Assembly (NCBI RefSeq): GCF_000224065.1
Contig: NZ_AFWT01000010.1
Span: forward strand, 99,036 to 163,035
DNA: 64,000 bases
Reading direction: 5' to 3'
Origin: Thiorhodococcus drewsii AZ1
GTDB taxonomy: Bacteria > Pseudomonadota > Gammaproteobacteria > Chromatiales > Chromatiaceae
Positions 1-9,287 of this stretch are shown here, piece by piece. The translations under genes and the position numbers were made by a program. The notes beneath the pieces are model-generated. The model searched no databases, was not told the DNA's origin, and saw nothing but the letters and a program-made list of their open reading frames with translations. Position 1 is the first letter of the stretch; the number at the start of each line of letters is the position of its first letter.

Positions 1-895
1 TCATGCCGGCGTGGGCTTCGTCTTCACGGCGACCGTGACGCTGGTAACCGGGACCATGTTCCTCATGTGGCTTGGCGAGCAGATTACCGAGCGCGGTATC
101 GGCAACGGTATCTCGATGATCATCTTCTCGGGTATCGTCGCGGGGCTTCCGGCCGCGCTGGGCGGGACCCTGGAGTTGGCCCGTACCGGTGAGATGAATT
201 CGCTTGCGGTACTGGCGCTCTTCGCCATGGCGCTGGCGGTGACCGCGTTCGTCGTCTTCGTCGAGCGTGGACAGCGGCGGATCACGGTGAACTATGCCCG
301 TCGTCAGCAGGGGCGTCGGATGATGCAGGCTCAAAGCACGCATCTTCCGCTGAAGCTCAACATGGCTGGTGTCATTCCGCCGATCTTCGCATCGAGTATC
401 ATTCTGTTCCCGGGGACGCTCGGCCAGTGGTTCGGCAGTAGCGAGAATTACCGCTGGATCGCCGATATCACTTCCAAGCTGGCACCGGGCGAGCCGATTT
501 ACGTCATTCTCTATTCGGCCGCGATCATCTTCTTCTGCTTTTTCTACACCGCGCTGGTGTTTAACGCGAAGGAGACGGCGGACAATCTCAAGCGCTCCGG
601 CGCCTTCATTCCGGGCATCCGTCCGGGTGAGCAGACGGCGCGCTACATCGACGGTGTCATGACCCGGCTGACCGCAGCTGGTGCCATCTACATCACGGCG
701 GTGTGTTTGCTGCCGGAGTTTTTGATCGTTGGTTACAACGTGCCCTTCTACTTTGGGGGCACCTCGCTGTTGATCGTGGTCGTCGTGGTTATGGACTTCA
801 TGGCGCAGGTTCAGGCCCATTTGATGTCGCATCAATACGAAGGCCTGATGAAAAAGGCCAACCTGAAGTCGCCGGGCGCCGGCATGTTGCGCTAG
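1..895 (+). CDS. secY: SecY preprotein translocase subunit (C-terminal part)
   Basis: SecY forms the protein-conducting channel of the inner-membrane Sec translocon with SecE and SecG. The reading frame is open from base 2, so the 5' part lies outside the window; 297 codons are visible. They cover roughly the second half of the protein: several hydrophobic helices, the conserved motif [12 protein letters not shown], the cytoplasmic loop with [15 protein letters not shown], and a C-terminus ending [14 protein letters not shown], which resembles the enterobacterial SecY tail. It lies directly upstream of rpmJ, the usual spc-operon order in gammaproteobacteria. No damage is visible in the part present. 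Confidence 0.97.
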   Translation, partial: HAGVGFVFTATVTLVTGTMFLMWLGEQITERGIGNGISMIIFSGIVAGLPAALGGTLELARTGEMNSLAVLALFAMALAVTAFVVFVERGQRRITVNYARRQQGRRMMQAQSTHLPLKLNMAGVIPPIFASSIILFPGTLGQWFGSSENYRWIADITSKLAPGEPIYVILYSAAIIFFCFFYTALVFNAKETADNLKRSGAFIPGIRPGEQTARYIDGVMTRLTAAGAIYITAVCLLPEFLIVGYNVPFYFGGTSLLIVVVVVMDFMAQVQAHLMSHQYEGLMKKANLKSPGAGMLR

Positions 896-940
896 GTCCA
901 TCTTCAAGCGCTGGGGCGCTCGAGTCTTAAGGAGACAACA

Positions 941-1054
941 ATGAAAGTGCGTGCATCAGTTAAAAAATTGTGCAGAAACTGCAGAATCATCCGTCGCAAT
1001 GGGGCAGTGCGGGTCATTTGTACCGATCCTCGCCACAAGCAGCGCCAGGGTTGA
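941..1054 (+). CDS. rpmJ: 50S ribosomal protein L36
   Basis: A 37-residue basic protein that binds 23S rRNA in the large subunit. It is the zinc-binding form: C11, C14, C27 and H32 make the zinc ribbon. The start ATG is preceded by AAGGAG about seven bases upstream. It sits 45 bp after secY and closes the spc operon, as in Escherichia coli. Length and sequence are typical of the family. Confidence 0.97.
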   Translation: MKVRASVKKLCRNCRIIRRNGAVRVICTDPRHKQRQG

Positions 1055-1064
1055 TCAGTTCTTT

Positions 1065-1094
1065 GGTTGACCTAGGCCAACCGTTTGATATACT
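1065..1094 (+). promoter_or_regulatory. Candidate sigma-70 promoter of the alpha operon overlapping a palindrome
   Basis: TTGACC (1067-1072) and TATACT (1089-1094) are separated by 16 bp, a good housekeeping match, 46 bp before the rpsM start. The -35 box lies inside an imperfect 18-bp palindrome at 1065-1082 (16 of 18 positions symmetric). This would give the rpsM-rplQ genes their own transcription. The role of the palindrome is unknown. Confidence 0.5.
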
Positions 1095-1139
1095 ACGCGG
1101 TTTACCCGCTGAGCATTTAGGACAAAGGGGTTCGTAAAT

Positions 1140-1496
1140 ATGGCCCGTATCGCCGGCGTCAATATCCCGGATAAGAAACACGCCGTGATCGCGTTGACCG
1201 CGATTTATGGCATTGGTCGCACCCGTGCGGGTCTGATTTGCGATTCAGCGGGTATTCCGCGTGACACGAAAGTCCAGACCCTAACGGAAGAAGAGGTCGA
1301 CAAGCTGCGCAACGAGGTGGCGAAGTATGCCGTCGAAGGTGATCTGCGCCGCGAAGTGTCGATGAACATCAAGCGCTTGATGGATCTCGGTTGCTATCGT
1401 GGCATCCGTCATCGTCGTGGGTTGCCGCTGCGTGGTCAGCGGACTCGCACCAACGCCCGGACCCGTAAGGGCCCGCGTCGTCCGATCAAGCGCTAA
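1140..1496 (+). CDS. rpsM: 30S ribosomal protein S13
   Basis: A 118-residue small-subunit head protein that contacts tRNA in the P site and bridges to the 50S subunit. It begins [20 protein letters not shown] and ends in the usual basic tail ([11 protein letters not shown]). The ATG follows an AAGGGG Shine-Dalgarno at 1125-1130. It is the first gene of the alpha operon. In E. coli, S4 represses this operon translationally through the rpsM leader; whether the short leader here folds that way was not determined. Confidence 0.98.
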   Translation: MARIAGVNIPDKKHAVIALTAIYGIGRTRAGLICDSAGIPRDTKVQTLTEEEVDKLRNEVAKYAVEGDLRREVSMNIKRLMDLGCYRGIRHRRGLPLRGQRTRTNARTRKGPRRPIKR

Positions 1497-1532
1497 GCGT
1501 GCACGCCAAGCAGATGAGCTGGATTACTTCGA

Positions 1533-1922
1533 ATGGCTAAACCGATTCGCAACACGAAAAAGAAGATTAAGAAGCAGGTGGCGGACGGAGTCGCCCACGT
1601 CCACGCTTCTTTCAACAATACCATCATCACCATTACCGACCGGCAGGGTAATGCCCTGGCTTGGGCGACTTCTGGTGGTTCCGGTTTCCGGGGCTCGCGT
1701 AAGAGCACTCCGTTCGCCGCGCAGGTCGCAGCGGACAAGGCTGGTCAGATCGCCAAGGAGTACGGGCTACGCAACCTGGATGTCAACGTCAAGGGGCCGG
1801 GGCCGGGTCGTGAATCCGCTGTGCGTGCACTGAACAACGCCGGATTCAAGATCACAAGCATCACCGACGTGACGCCGATCCCCCATAACGGCTGCCGTCC
1901 GCCCAAAAAGCGGCGCGTCTGA
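1533..1922 (+). CDS. rpsK: 30S ribosomal protein S11
   Basis: A 129-residue platform protein of the small subunit. Family motifs are clear: [20 protein letters not shown] near the N-terminus and a C-terminus [13 protein letters not shown]. It lies 36 bp after rpsM and 26 bp before rpsD on the same strand, so it is co-transcribed in the alpha operon. Length is normal. Confidence 0.98.
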   Translation: MAKPIRNTKKKIKKQVADGVAHVHASFNNTIITITDRQGNALAWATSGGSGFRGSRKSTPFAAQVAADKAGQIAKEYGLRNLDVNVKGPGPGRESAVRALNNAGFKITSITDVTPIPHNGCRPPKKRRV

Positions 1923-1948
1923 CGTCTGACAGTTCAACAGGAAGAGAC

Positions 1949-2569
1949 ATGGCACGTTACACAGGCCCAACCTGCAAGCTGGCACGGCGCGAAGGGACCG
2001 ATCTTTCGCTCAAGAGTCGTGCGCGCTCAATCGATACCAAGTGCAACCTGGAGAAGCAGCCGGGGCAGACGACCGATCGTCGCCGCCGCCTCTCCGACTA
2101 CGGCGGTCAGCTGCGCGAGAAGCAGAAGGTGCGCCGTATCTATGGTGTGCTGGAAAAACAGTTCCGCAATTACTACAAGAAGGCTGCTCAAGCGAAGGGC
2201 GCGACGGGTGAGAACCTGCTGCAGCTCTTGGAGCGTCGTCTCGATAACGTCGTCTATCGGATGGGCTTCGGTGCCACCCGTGCCGAGGCGCGTCAGCTGG
2301 TGAGCCACAAGGGCATCCTGGTCAACGGTCGTGTCGTGAACATCCCCTCCTATCAGGTCACCATGGAAGACCAGGTCGAGGTCCGTGAGCCGGCCAAGAA
2401 GCAGGTGCGCGTTCAAAACGCAATGGCTCTGGCCGAGCAGTACGGTTTCCCGGATTGGGTCGAGGTCGACACCAAAGGTCTGAAGGGTGTGTTCAAGCGC
2501 ATCCCAGATCGTTCCGATCTTCCAGCAGACATCAACGAATCGCTGATCGTCGAGCTGTACTCCAAGTAA
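1949..2569 (+). CDS. rpsD: 30S ribosomal protein S4
   Basis: A 206-residue primary 16S rRNA-binding protein, the usual length. It starts [19 protein letters not shown] and carries the S4 RNA-binding fold around residues 97-160 ([20 protein letters not shown] and [15 protein letters not shown]). In enterobacteria it is also the translational repressor of this operon. A GGAAGAG Shine-Dalgarno sits just before the ATG. Confidence 0.98.
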   Translation: MARYTGPTCKLARREGTDLSLKSRARSIDTKCNLEKQPGQTTDRRRRLSDYGGQLREKQKVRRIYGVLEKQFRNYYKKAAQAKGATGENLLQLLERRLDNVVYRMGFGATRAEARQLVSHKGILVNGRVVNIPSYQVTMEDQVEVREPAKKQVRVQNAMALAEQYGFPDWVEVDTKGLKGVFKRIPDRSDLPADINESLIVELYSK

Positions 2570-2592
2570 GGGAGCTTTCTGAGAGGCACAGA

Positions 2593-3603
2593 ATGACTGA
2601 CGCTATTGGCGAATTTTTAAAACCGCGTATCGTAAAGGTCGAGCTGGTCAACGACAGTTCGAGTCACGCCAAAGTCTCGCTGGAACCCCTCGAACGCGGT
2701 TTCGGGCACACGCTTGGGAACGCGCTCCGGCGGATTTTGCTGTCTTCGATGGACGGTTGCGCCGTAACGGAAGTCGAGATTCAGGGCGTTCTCCACGAAT
2801 ACACCACCCTTGAGGGTGTCCAGGAGGATGTGCTTGAGATTCTTCTGAATCTCAAGCAGCTGGCCATTACCCTGAAAGGCAAGGACGAGGCAACCTTCAC
2901 GCTGAGCAAGCGTGGTCCGGGGCCGGTGACGGCGGCCGATATCGCCATCGATCACACGGCCGATATCGCCAACCCGGATCTGGTCATCGCCAACCTGACC
3001 GAGGGCGAGCTGAGCATGACGCTGACGGTGCGTCGTGGTATCGGTTACGAGCCGGCGACGCAGCGCGAACTGGAGTCCGCTGAAGACCGTCCGATCGGCA
3101 AGTTGCCGATCGATGCCTCCTTCAGCCCGGTGCGCCGGGTTGCGATTGAGGTGCAATCGGCTCGCGTCGAGCAGCGTACCGACCTTGACCGTTTGGTGAT
3201 CGATCTGGAGACCAACGGCACTATCGACCCCAAGGAAGCGATTCAGCGCTCGGCGACCATTCTGCGCGATCAGCTGTCGAGCTTCGTCGCGCTGGAGGGA
3301 ACCGGTCCCGCAGAGAATCAGGTGCTGGAGGCGCGTGACGAGTCGCCTTACGATCCGATCCTGCTGCGTCCGGTGGACGATCTTGAGCTGACCGTGCGCT
3401 CGGCGAACTGTCTGAAGGCCGAGAACATCTATCTGATCGGCGATTTGATCCAGCGGACCGAGGTCGAGCTGTTGAAAACTCCGAATCTCGGCAAGAAGTC
3501 CCTGACCGAGATCAAGGACGTGCTGGCGACCCGCGGTCTTTCGCTTGGCATGCGCCTGGAGAACTGGCCTCCAGAGAACATCGCCGAGCTTAGCATTCGA
3601 TAA
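2593..3603 (+). CDS. rpoA: DNA-directed RNA polymerase alpha subunit
   Basis: The alpha subunit (336 aa) dimerises to nucleate core RNA polymerase assembly; its C-terminal domain contacts UP elements and activators. The start chosen is ATG at 2593 ([20 protein letters not shown]), 23 bp after rpsD. The frame is open further upstream, but only inside rpsD. The N-terminal domain shows [20 protein letters not shown]. The C-terminal domain (about residues 250-330) shows the helix-hairpin-helix segment [20 protein letters not shown]. The protein appears intact and full length. Confidence 0.98.
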   Translation: MTDAIGEFLKPRIVKVELVNDSSSHAKVSLEPLERGFGHTLGNALRRILLSSMDGCAVTEVEIQGVLHEYTTLEGVQEDVLEILLNLKQLAITLKGKDEATFTLSKRGPGPVTAADIAIDHTADIANPDLVIANLTEGELSMTLTVRRGIGYEPATQRELESAEDRPIGKLPIDASFSPVRRVAIEVQSARVEQRTDLDRLVIDLETNGTIDPKEAIQRSATILRDQLSSFVALEGTGPAENQVLEARDESPYDPILLRPVDDLELTVRSANCLKAENIYLIGDLIQRTEVELLKTPNLGKKSLTEIKDVLATRGLSLGMRLENWPPENIAELSIR

Positions 3604-3681
3604 CGGCCGATGCGGACCCTGCTGTCCGCAGCCGTCATCTCATGAATACGATCGATTTAACGAACATTCGGGATCAGGACC

Positions 3682-4074
3682 ATGCGTCACCGCAAAGCCG
3701 GAAGGCAACTCAACCGTAACAGCTCGCATCGCGAAGCCTTGTTTCGCAACATGACCTCTTCGCTGATTCATCACGAGCTGATCAAGACTACCCTGCCGAA
3801 GGCCAAGGAGCTGCGTCGCATCGCCGAGCCCCTGATCACCCTGGCGAAAGAGGATTCCGTCCACGCGCGTCGTCTGGCCTTCGCCCGTCTGCGCGACAAG
3901 GACGCCGTTGGCAAGCTGTTCGTCGAGCTTGGGCCGCGTTATCAGACCCGTCCGGGTGGCTATCTGCGCATCCTCAAATGCGGTTATCGCGCCAGCGACG
4001 CAGCGCCCATGGCCTACGTCGAACTGGTCGACCGTCCCGCCGTCTCCTCGGCGGTCGAGGTCGATGAGGATTGA
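3682..4074 (+). CDS. rplQ: 50S ribosomal protein L17
   Basis: A 130-residue large-subunit protein near the exit tunnel. It starts [20 protein letters not shown], the family signature, and ends with an acidic tail after the core (VEVDED). It is the last gene of the alpha operon, followed 25 bp later by a strong terminator. Confidence 0.98.
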   Translation: MRHRKAGRQLNRNSSHREALFRNMTSSLIHHELIKTTLPKAKELRRIAEPLITLAKEDSVHARRLAFARLRDKDAVGKLFVELGPRYQTRPGGYLRILKCGYRASDAAPMAYVELVDRPAVSSAVEVDED

Positions 4075-4099
4075 GATGACCCTTGCTGGTTGTCGATAC

Positions 4100-4127
4100 A
4101 AAAAACCGGGCATATGCCCGGTTTTTT
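4100..4127 (+). terminator. Rho-independent terminator after rplQ
   Basis: A perfect 28-bp palindrome: six A, an 8-bp GC-rich stem with essentially no extra loop (CCGGGCATATGCCCGG), then six T. It ends the alpha operon. The flanking A and T runs mean it could also work on the other strand. Confidence 0.93.
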
Positions 4128-4192
4128 GTTGGTGCGCCCAAAACTCCGGGTGCGTCGCTTCGTCTTGCCCATTCTGATTCGAGGTGTTGCCC

Positions 4193-4945
4193 GTGCCTCC
4201 GGTCCAGATCGCGCGCGTTCTATTGGTGACCGATTTCGGTCCTGGGATCTATGTCGGTCAGATGCGCGCGATCTTGGCGGCGTTGGCGCCCGATCTGCCC
4301 GTGATCGATCTGGTGCAGGACCTCCCACCGTTTCGTCCGGATCTCGCGGGTCGTCTTCTGCCGGGGCTTGTGCGCGACATCCCAGCGGAAAGTCTCTTCA
4401 TCTGCGTCGTAGATCCAGGGGTCGGCGGCGAGCGTGCGCTTCTGGCGGCCCGGATCGACGGCAACTGGTTTATCGCCCCCGATAATGGCCTATTGGTGCC
4501 GTTGGTTCGGCGATCGAAGAGCGTTTCGCTGTGGCGGATCGGTTGGCGGCCGGAACGCATCTCGTCCAGCTTCCATGGACGCGATTGGTTCGTGCCCGTT
4601 GCGGTTCGGCTCGCCCATTCCGAGGATCTAGCGCTGACGCCCTTGCTCCCGGAGTCGTTGGTCGGCTTCGATCGGTCATCCGCGTGTGACCGCGTGCTCT
4701 ATGTGGATCATTTCGGTAACCTCATGACGGGCTTGAGCTTGCCGAAGACGGTTTCATTCCCCCTGTTGATGGCCGGTTCGTGGCGCTTGCCGTTTGCGCG
4801 GACCTTCTGTGAAGTGGATCCTGGTCAACCCTTCTGGTATGAAAACGCGCTGGGCTTGGTCGAGATCGCGGTCAATCAGGGGCGGGCCGACCACTTGCTG
4901 GGGTTGGCTGCTGGGGATGAGGTCGGGCCTTTTATCTCCCGTTGA
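4193..4945 (+). CDS. SAM hydrolase / SAM hydroxide adenosyltransferase (DUF62 family)
   Basis: A 250-residue cytoplasmic enzyme of the family that splits S-adenosylmethionine with water to adenosine and methionine. Family landmarks appear in order: VTDFG near residue 12 (catalytic Asp), VVDPGVGGERA (about 67-77), APDNGLL (about 88), GRDWF (about 125), DHFGNLMT (about 167), and a small C-terminal beta domain. The start is set at GTG 4193 because GAGG (4181-4184) lies 8 bp upstream; GTG at 4184 would sit within that Shine-Dalgarno. It appears monocistronic after the alpha-operon terminator. Family identity is good; the physiological role is not established. Confidence 0.85.
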   Translation: MPPVQIARVLLVTDFGPGIYVGQMRAILAALAPDLPVIDLVQDLPPFRPDLAGRLLPGLVRDIPAESLFICVVDPGVGGERALLAARIDGNWFIAPDNGLLVPLVRRSKSVSLWRIGWRPERISSSFHGRDWFVPVAVRLAHSEDLALTPLLPESLVGFDRSSACDRVLYVDHFGNLMTGLSLPKTVSFPLLMAGSWRLPFARTFCEVDPGQPFWYENALGLVEIAVNQGRADHLLGLAAGDEVGPFISR

Positions 4946-4969
4946 AATCGGAGTGCGTTTCCGGCTTGA

Positions 4970-5283
4970 GGCGCGGGTTCTCGGTCCTGGCGGCCATGTT
5001 GGAACTATATCGCCAAGTTGGATGGTCCGATCGACCTCGATGGGGTCCACAACCCCGAATGGTCTGCCGAGATCTGCGCGGCATCCTTGCTCGCCGTTGA
5101 GGTCGACACCCAGGCCGAGCGCTGCGACTGTCTGAGTGCGTTCGTGGCCAAGGCGGGGTTGCGTCCCCAGGTCGTCGGCATCTCCATCACTCCCTCGGGG
5201 TGCCTCTGTAGCTGGGGCGATCTCCGGAAACCAGGCATCCCTGTCGATGCGGCGAGCGTGCAAGCCGCATCTCTTGGGCGGTC
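4970..5283 (+). other. Coding-like stretch of unknown nature, possibly a broken gene
   Basis: Between the SAM hydrolase and the convergent helicase gene, one plus-strand frame is open from 4970 and continues into the helicase gene on the other strand. Its first ~90 codons end mostly in G or C and read like protein (for example KLDGPIDLDGVHNPEW, then a Cys-rich segment). No ATG or GTG lies near its 5' end; only TTG codons are available. A neighbouring frame just upstream (4940-5000) also reads protein-like, so a frameshifted remnant is possible. I do not recognise the product. Confidence 0.3.
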
Positions 5284-6639
5284 TTATTCCTGTGTCGGCT
5301 TGCGCTTGGTGAGCGGTGCGTGTCCTGCCTCGACGGCGGTGCCCGAGGGCTTGCGGCGATTGCCGATATTCTTGCGGTCGCGCAGTCGGTTCTTGACCTT
5401 GGGTGCGTCCTTTTTGTTCGCCGAAGCCTGTTTCTTGCGGGCAGCGGGCGAGGGTTTTTTGGTGCTCTTGGTCTGGCCGGAGAATTTCGCCTTGAGTCCC
5501 TCGATGATACGTGGCTCGAAGGTGAGATTGAGATAGCGTGAAATGCTCTCCATGCGGTTCCATTCGGGTGGACTGACCAATGAGATGGCCACCCCGCATT
5601 CGCCCGCACGTCCGGTGCGGCCGGTTCGATGCAGATAATCGTCTCCGCTGCGGGGCAGATCGAAATTGATGACCCGCTGAATCCCCTGGACATCGAGTCC
5701 GCGCGCGGCCAGGTCTGTTGCGATCAGGATCTTCACCCGTCCGCTATGCACCAGACCCATGACGCGATTGCGCTCACGCTGCTCTAGCTCGCCGTGAAGG
5801 GCGGCGACGCGCAGTTGGCGCCCCATCATGGCGTTGGTCAGCGCGATGGCGCTATCGCGGGTATTGGTAAAGACCACAGCCTTGTCGAACGCTTCCTGTT
5901 CCAGCAGCCAGGTTAGCTGCTCCTGTTTGTGACCCAGGTCGTCGCTCAGAATGACCTGGTGTCTGATGTCCGGGTGCTGCTCTCGCACCGGGTTGATCAC
6001 CAATACATGGGGTTCGCGCAGGAAGGAATCGGTCAGTCGGCTCAGCCCCTTGTGGTGCAGTGTCGCCGAGAACAGCATGGATTGGCGCTCTGGGTTGCTG
6101 CTGCGGATGATCGCGAGTACATCCTCGACGAATCCCATGTCGAGCATGCGATCGGCCTCATCTAAGATCAGGATCTCCAGATCGCTCAGATCAGCCTCGC
6201 CGGTTTCGAGGAACTCCAGTAATCGGCCGGGAGTCGCCACCAGGATTTCCGGATTCTTGCGCAAGTCCGAGATCTGGTGGCCCTTCGAGTCGCCGCCCGT
6301 GATGACCTCTGCCCGCAGCCGGGTATAGCTGCCAATGCGCATGAAATGGGTGTGGATCTGTCTGGCCAACTCCCGGGTCGGAACCAGAATCAGGGCACGC
6401 GTGCCTCCTTCATGGACAGGGGTGTCGATCATGCGTTGCATGATCGGAAGCAGGAATGCAGCCGTCTTGCCGGATCCGGTCGCGGCCGAGACCAGCAGGT
6501 CCGTGCCGTCCATCGCCAACGGAATGACCTGCGTCTGCACCGGAGTCGGGGCCTCGTAGCCCGCGCTGGCGAGGCCGCGCATGAGTGCGTCGGGCAAGAG
6601 GAATTCGGAAAAGGCGTCTGTTGGGGCGTCTGCGTTCAT
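5284..6639 (-). CDS. DEAD-box ATP-dependent RNA helicase
   Basis: A 451-residue RNA helicase with every core motif: Q motif (TPVQTQVIPLAM), motif I ATGSGKTAAF, PTRELARQ, TPGRLLEF, DEADRMLDMGF, SATL, VFTNTRDSA, ATDLAARGLD and HRTGRTGRAG. The DEADRMLDMGF and DDLGHK wording resembles SrmB, which helps assemble the 50S subunit. After the second RecA domain comes a basic, lysine-rich tail of about 90 residues typical of RNA tethering. The start is placed at ATG 6639 because AAGG lies 10 bp upstream; ATG 6648 is only one base from that AAGG. A long leader (6640-7068) precedes it. Confidence 0.93.
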   Translation of the reverse strand: MNADAPTDAFSEFLLPDALMRGLASAGYEAPTPVQTQVIPLAMDGTDLLVSAATGSGKTAAFLLPIMQRMIDTPVHEGGTRALILVPTRELARQIHTHFMRIGSYTRLRAEVITGGDSKGHQISDLRKNPEILVATPGRLLEFLETGEADLSDLEILILDEADRMLDMGFVEDVLAIIRSSNPERQSMLFSATLHHKGLSRLTDSFLREPHVLVINPVREQHPDIRHQVILSDDLGHKQEQLTWLLEQEAFDKAVVFTNTRDSAIALTNAMMGRQLRVAALHGELEQRERNRVMGLVHSGRVKILIATDLAARGLDVQGIQRVINFDLPRSGDDYLHRTGRTGRAGECGVAISLVSPPEWNRMESISRYLNLTFEPRIIEGLKAKFSGQTKSTKKPSPAARKKQASANKKDAPKVKNRLRDRKNIGNRRKPSGTAVEAGHAPLTKRKPTQE

Positions 6640-7068
6640 GGGCGGCATACCTTGGGTGGCTGGGATGACCCTTGCGCTGGATTTGGCCATTTGGGGATTG
6701 GAATCGCCCGTTCGCGAGCAGAGATTCTGCGCGAGACCAGCGGTTTGATCGGATCGTCGACGAAGGTGGAGGAGGCGAGCGGAATGCGCTATTGGTCCGT
6801 TGCGGACGCTGCTGGAAGCGATAGGGCTGATGAGCAGATTCAAACCGCTGGCCCACGCATTACGAACGCGTGTCTCCTGCCCTTAGGCCCAAGCATTTCA
6901 GGCGATTCCACCTGTGAGGTGACACTACAGGCGAAACTGCATTGCACACGTCCTCGTAATGTACCATGCGGTCAGAGTGAGTTCACGCGCAGAATGACTT
7001 TCCCGAGGCAGGGGCGTATTGATCGGTGTCACGTCGTTCGGGCGCCGACTCAAGGCCGACGATATCCT
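6640..7068. other. Intergenic region upstream of the helicase gene
   Basis: About 430 bp without a supported gene. Plus-strand frames crossing it are antisense shadows. It presumably holds the promoter and a long 5' leader of the helicase gene, as is common for RNA helicases. I could not pick a convincing -10/-35 pair or a stable structured element. Confidence 0.4.
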
Positions 7069-7215
7069 CTAGAGGCTCGACGAGGAGCCACCCTCCCATG
7101 TGTTGCGCCGAAGGAGAACCGGGTGAGACTTCTCCAGCCACCGGCTCGCTTCGTCCTTGCTCTTCGGGAATCCCCTGGTGATCGAGCCTTGGCCGACGAT
7201 CTCCTCACCGCGCAC
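7069..7215 (-). CDS. Possible small protein overlapping the end of the EamA gene
   Basis: A 48-codon frame starting GTG at 7215, overlapping the last codons and stop of the EamA transporter, with AGGA five bases upstream. The predicted peptide is mixed and soluble-looking (GFPKSKDEASRWLEKSHP, then a serine-rich end) and codon third positions are GC-rich. Start-stop overlap is typical of coupled translation. No family was recognised and chance cannot be excluded. Confidence 0.3.
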   Translation of the reverse strand: MRGEEIVGQGSITRGFPKSKDEASRWLEKSHPVLLRRNTWEGGSSSSL

Positions 7216-8191
7216 CCTGATCCTGCTTCGAAGCAGCGGCGCCTCTCATCACGACCAGCAAGATGCCTAGCGCCACGGGGACGACCCCGACGGCCTCGAA
7301 CCAGTAGACCGGTTCGGCGAGCAGCAACCAGGCGATGACGAGACCGAAGACCGGGGTCATGAAATGGAAGGAACTGGCGGTACTGGCACTCGTCAGGCTC
7401 AGTATCCTGAGCCATAGCAGCACGGCACCGACGGAGACCACGAGTACCAGATAGATCAGCGACATCAGGAGCCTGGTGTCGAACGCGACGGATGAGACGT
7501 CCTCGAGCGCCAGGGCGAACGGCAGCAACAGCAACCCGCCCAGCAGGGTCTGGATGGCGTTGACCGAGAGCAGGCTCATCTCGACCCGCATGCGCTTGAA
7601 CAGGATGGTCCCGAGCGACAGCGCCAGTGTTCCCAGCACCACATACCCGATCCCCAGAGGGCTGATGTCGGCGACATCCGAGACGCTGCGGTGAAAGATG
7701 AAGAGCACGCCGCCGAACCCCAGCATCAGGCCGATCAGTTGCCGAACGGCGATGCGCTCGCCGAGCAGGAAGATGGCCAGTACCATGGTCATCAGCGGGG
7801 TCGTGGCCGCAATAATGGTGACCAGCCCGGACGGCACCGTGGCGAGCCCCGTGAAACTTAGCCCGAGATAGGCGGTATTGTTCAGGAAGCCGAGTAGCAG
7901 CAGGTTGATGAATGTGCGTCCGTCGACACGCAAGCGCTCGCCGAGCAGCCATGCAAATAGCAACATGACGACCCCGGCGAGGACGAAGCGCATCACCAGC
8001 AGGGTCAAAGGCGGCGAGGACTCGAGCGCGATCTTGCCGGCGACGAAGGCGGAACTCCAGATGATGCAGAAGACGAGCGCGAGCCAGAGGATGTAGAACG
8101 TGCTCGTCGATGCCGCTCGCTCGCGTGGCTCATGATGTCCCCCGAGCGGGGCGTCCATCACGTTCGCGTCGTCGGTGTGGCTGCTGCTCAT
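7205..8191 (-). CDS. EamA/DMT-family transporter
   Basis: A 328-residue inner-membrane protein of the drug/metabolite transporter superfamily. It has ten hydrophobic segments arranged as two tandem EamA repeats (about 35-165 and 180-310); the first repeat shows FCIIWSSAFVAGKIALESSP. Such proteins usually export small metabolites or amino acids; the substrate is unknown. The start is set at ATG 8191 (MSSSHTDDANV). An in-frame ATG at 8248 lies inside a palindrome, so it is unlikely. It is divergent from the LysR gene, which is its likely regulator. Confidence 0.88.
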   Translation of the reverse strand: MSSSHTDDANVMDAPLGGHHEPRERAASTSTFYILWLALVFCIIWSSAFVAGKIALESSPPLTLLVMRFVLAGVVMLLFAWLLGERLRVDGRTFINLLLLGFLNNTAYLGLSFTGLATVPSGLVTIIAATTPLMTMVLAIFLLGERIAVRQLIGLMLGFGGVLFIFHRSVSDVADISPLGIGYVVLGTLALSLGTILFKRMRVEMSLLSVNAIQTLLGGLLLLPFALALEDVSSVAFDTRLLMSLIYLVLVVSVGAVLLWLRILSLTSASTASSFHFMTPVFGLVIAWLLLAEPVYWFEAVGVVPVALGILLVVMRGAAASKQDQGAR

Positions 8192-8227
8192 GATCGTCGT
8201 TGGGTTTGCTCGATGGGTGGAGCAGAA

Positions 8228-8253
8228 GGGTACGTACCCGCCCCTCATGAGGG
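8228..8253. promoter_or_regulatory. Two adjacent perfect 12-bp palindromes in the LysR/EamA intergenic region
   Basis: GGGTACGTACCC (8228-8239) and CCCTCATGAGGG (8242-8253) are each perfectly self-complementary, with centres 14 bp apart. They lie in the 100-bp space between the divergent genes. They are good candidates for regulator binding sites controlling both genes, though neither follows the classic LysR T-N11-A pattern exactly. Confidence 0.5.
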
Positions 8254-8292
8254 AAAATGAATTCTTCGGACCAAAAGGAATAAGGAGTCGTT

Positions 8293-9216
8293 ATGGGTGC
8301 CCCGAGCCTCAACGTCGAGCTTCTGAGAACCTTCGTCACGGTGGTCGAGGCGCAGGGCTTCACCCAGGCGGGTGAGCGTCTCCATCGCACCCAGCCCGCC
8401 GTGAGCATCCAGGTCAAGCGTCTGGAGCAGCTGATCGAGCGCCAGCTGTTCGTGCGCCGCAAAGGCCGCTTGTGCGGTCTGACCGAAGCAGGCGAGGTCC
8501 TTCTGGGATACGCGCGTCACATGCTGCGGATCAATGACGATGCGCTCCAGGCCGTCGCTGCGTCCGGACTCGCGGGCAAGGTGCGCTTGGGGACACCGGA
8601 GGACTTCGCCAGCAAGTATCTCCCGCTCGTGCTGTCGCACTTCGCCGCGATGCATCCCCGGGTACAGTTGGAGGTCTACTGCGACCTCTCCGTGAAACTG
8701 CAGGAATCCGTGCGCAGCGGCGAGCTCGACCTGGCGTTGATCCGGCGCAATCTGGGCGCCAAGGACGGTTGTGGACTGTATCGGGAACCGCTGCAGTGGG
8801 TTGGCAGCCGCATGTGCCAAATGATCAAGACGGATCCCTTACCCCTGGCGGTGTTCCCGGAGGGATGCGCCTATCGGGCCCATGCCATCGACGCACTCGC
8901 GGCGAGCGGGCGTGCCTGGCGGCTGGCCTACGTCAGCCCCAGTCTCGTCGGGGTCCAGGCCGCCGTTTTGGGCGGGCTCGGGGTCTCGGTGCTGCCGGAC
9001 AGCGCCTTGTTGCCGGGCCACCGGACATTGGGCACGACCGAGGGATTCCCGCCCTTGCCGAGCGTCGAGCTGGTCCTCGAGATCGCCCCAGCCGGGCTGT
9101 CGCACGCGGGGGAATCCCTCGTCGACTATATCCTGGAGCGGGTAGAGACCGGATTCGAATCGCTCGATCCAGGGGTAGAGCCAACACGTGTGCCACCAGC
9201 CACCATTTCCGCGTAG
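8293..9216 (+). CDS. LysR-family transcriptional regulator
   Basis: A 307-residue regulator. Residues 6-65 form the winged helix-turn-helix (LLRTFVTVVEAQGFTQAGER, then TQPAVSIQVKRLEQ). Residues about 92-295 form the periplasmic-binding-like effector domain (GKVRLGTPEDFASKYLP). An AAGGAG Shine-Dalgarno precedes ATG 8293. Divergence from an EamA exporter suggests it controls that gene and itself through the palindromes between them. The inducer is unknown. Confidence 0.92.
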   Translation: MGAPSLNVELLRTFVTVVEAQGFTQAGERLHRTQPAVSIQVKRLEQLIERQLFVRRKGRLCGLTEAGEVLLGYARHMLRINDDALQAVAASGLAGKVRLGTPEDFASKYLPLVLSHFAAMHPRVQLEVYCDLSVKLQESVRSGELDLALIRRNLGAKDGCGLYREPLQWVGSRMCQMIKTDPLPLAVFPEGCAYRAHAIDALAASGRAWRLAYVSPSLVGVQAAVLGGLGVSVLPDSALLPGHRTLGTTEGFPPLPSVELVLEIAPAGLSHAGESLVDYILERVETGFESLDPGVEPTRVPPATISA

Positions 9217-9287
9217 ACCGTAACTTCTCAATATGTCCGGGCGCAGGAGCGCCAGCAACAGCTCGCTCTGGTGGCGATGCAGACGCT

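Noticed and set aside
4754..5599. 281-codon minus-strand frame across the SAM hydrolase and helicase ends
   Set aside because: It overlaps two well-supported genes in other frames and shows a shadow-like Arg/Gln/Pro composition.
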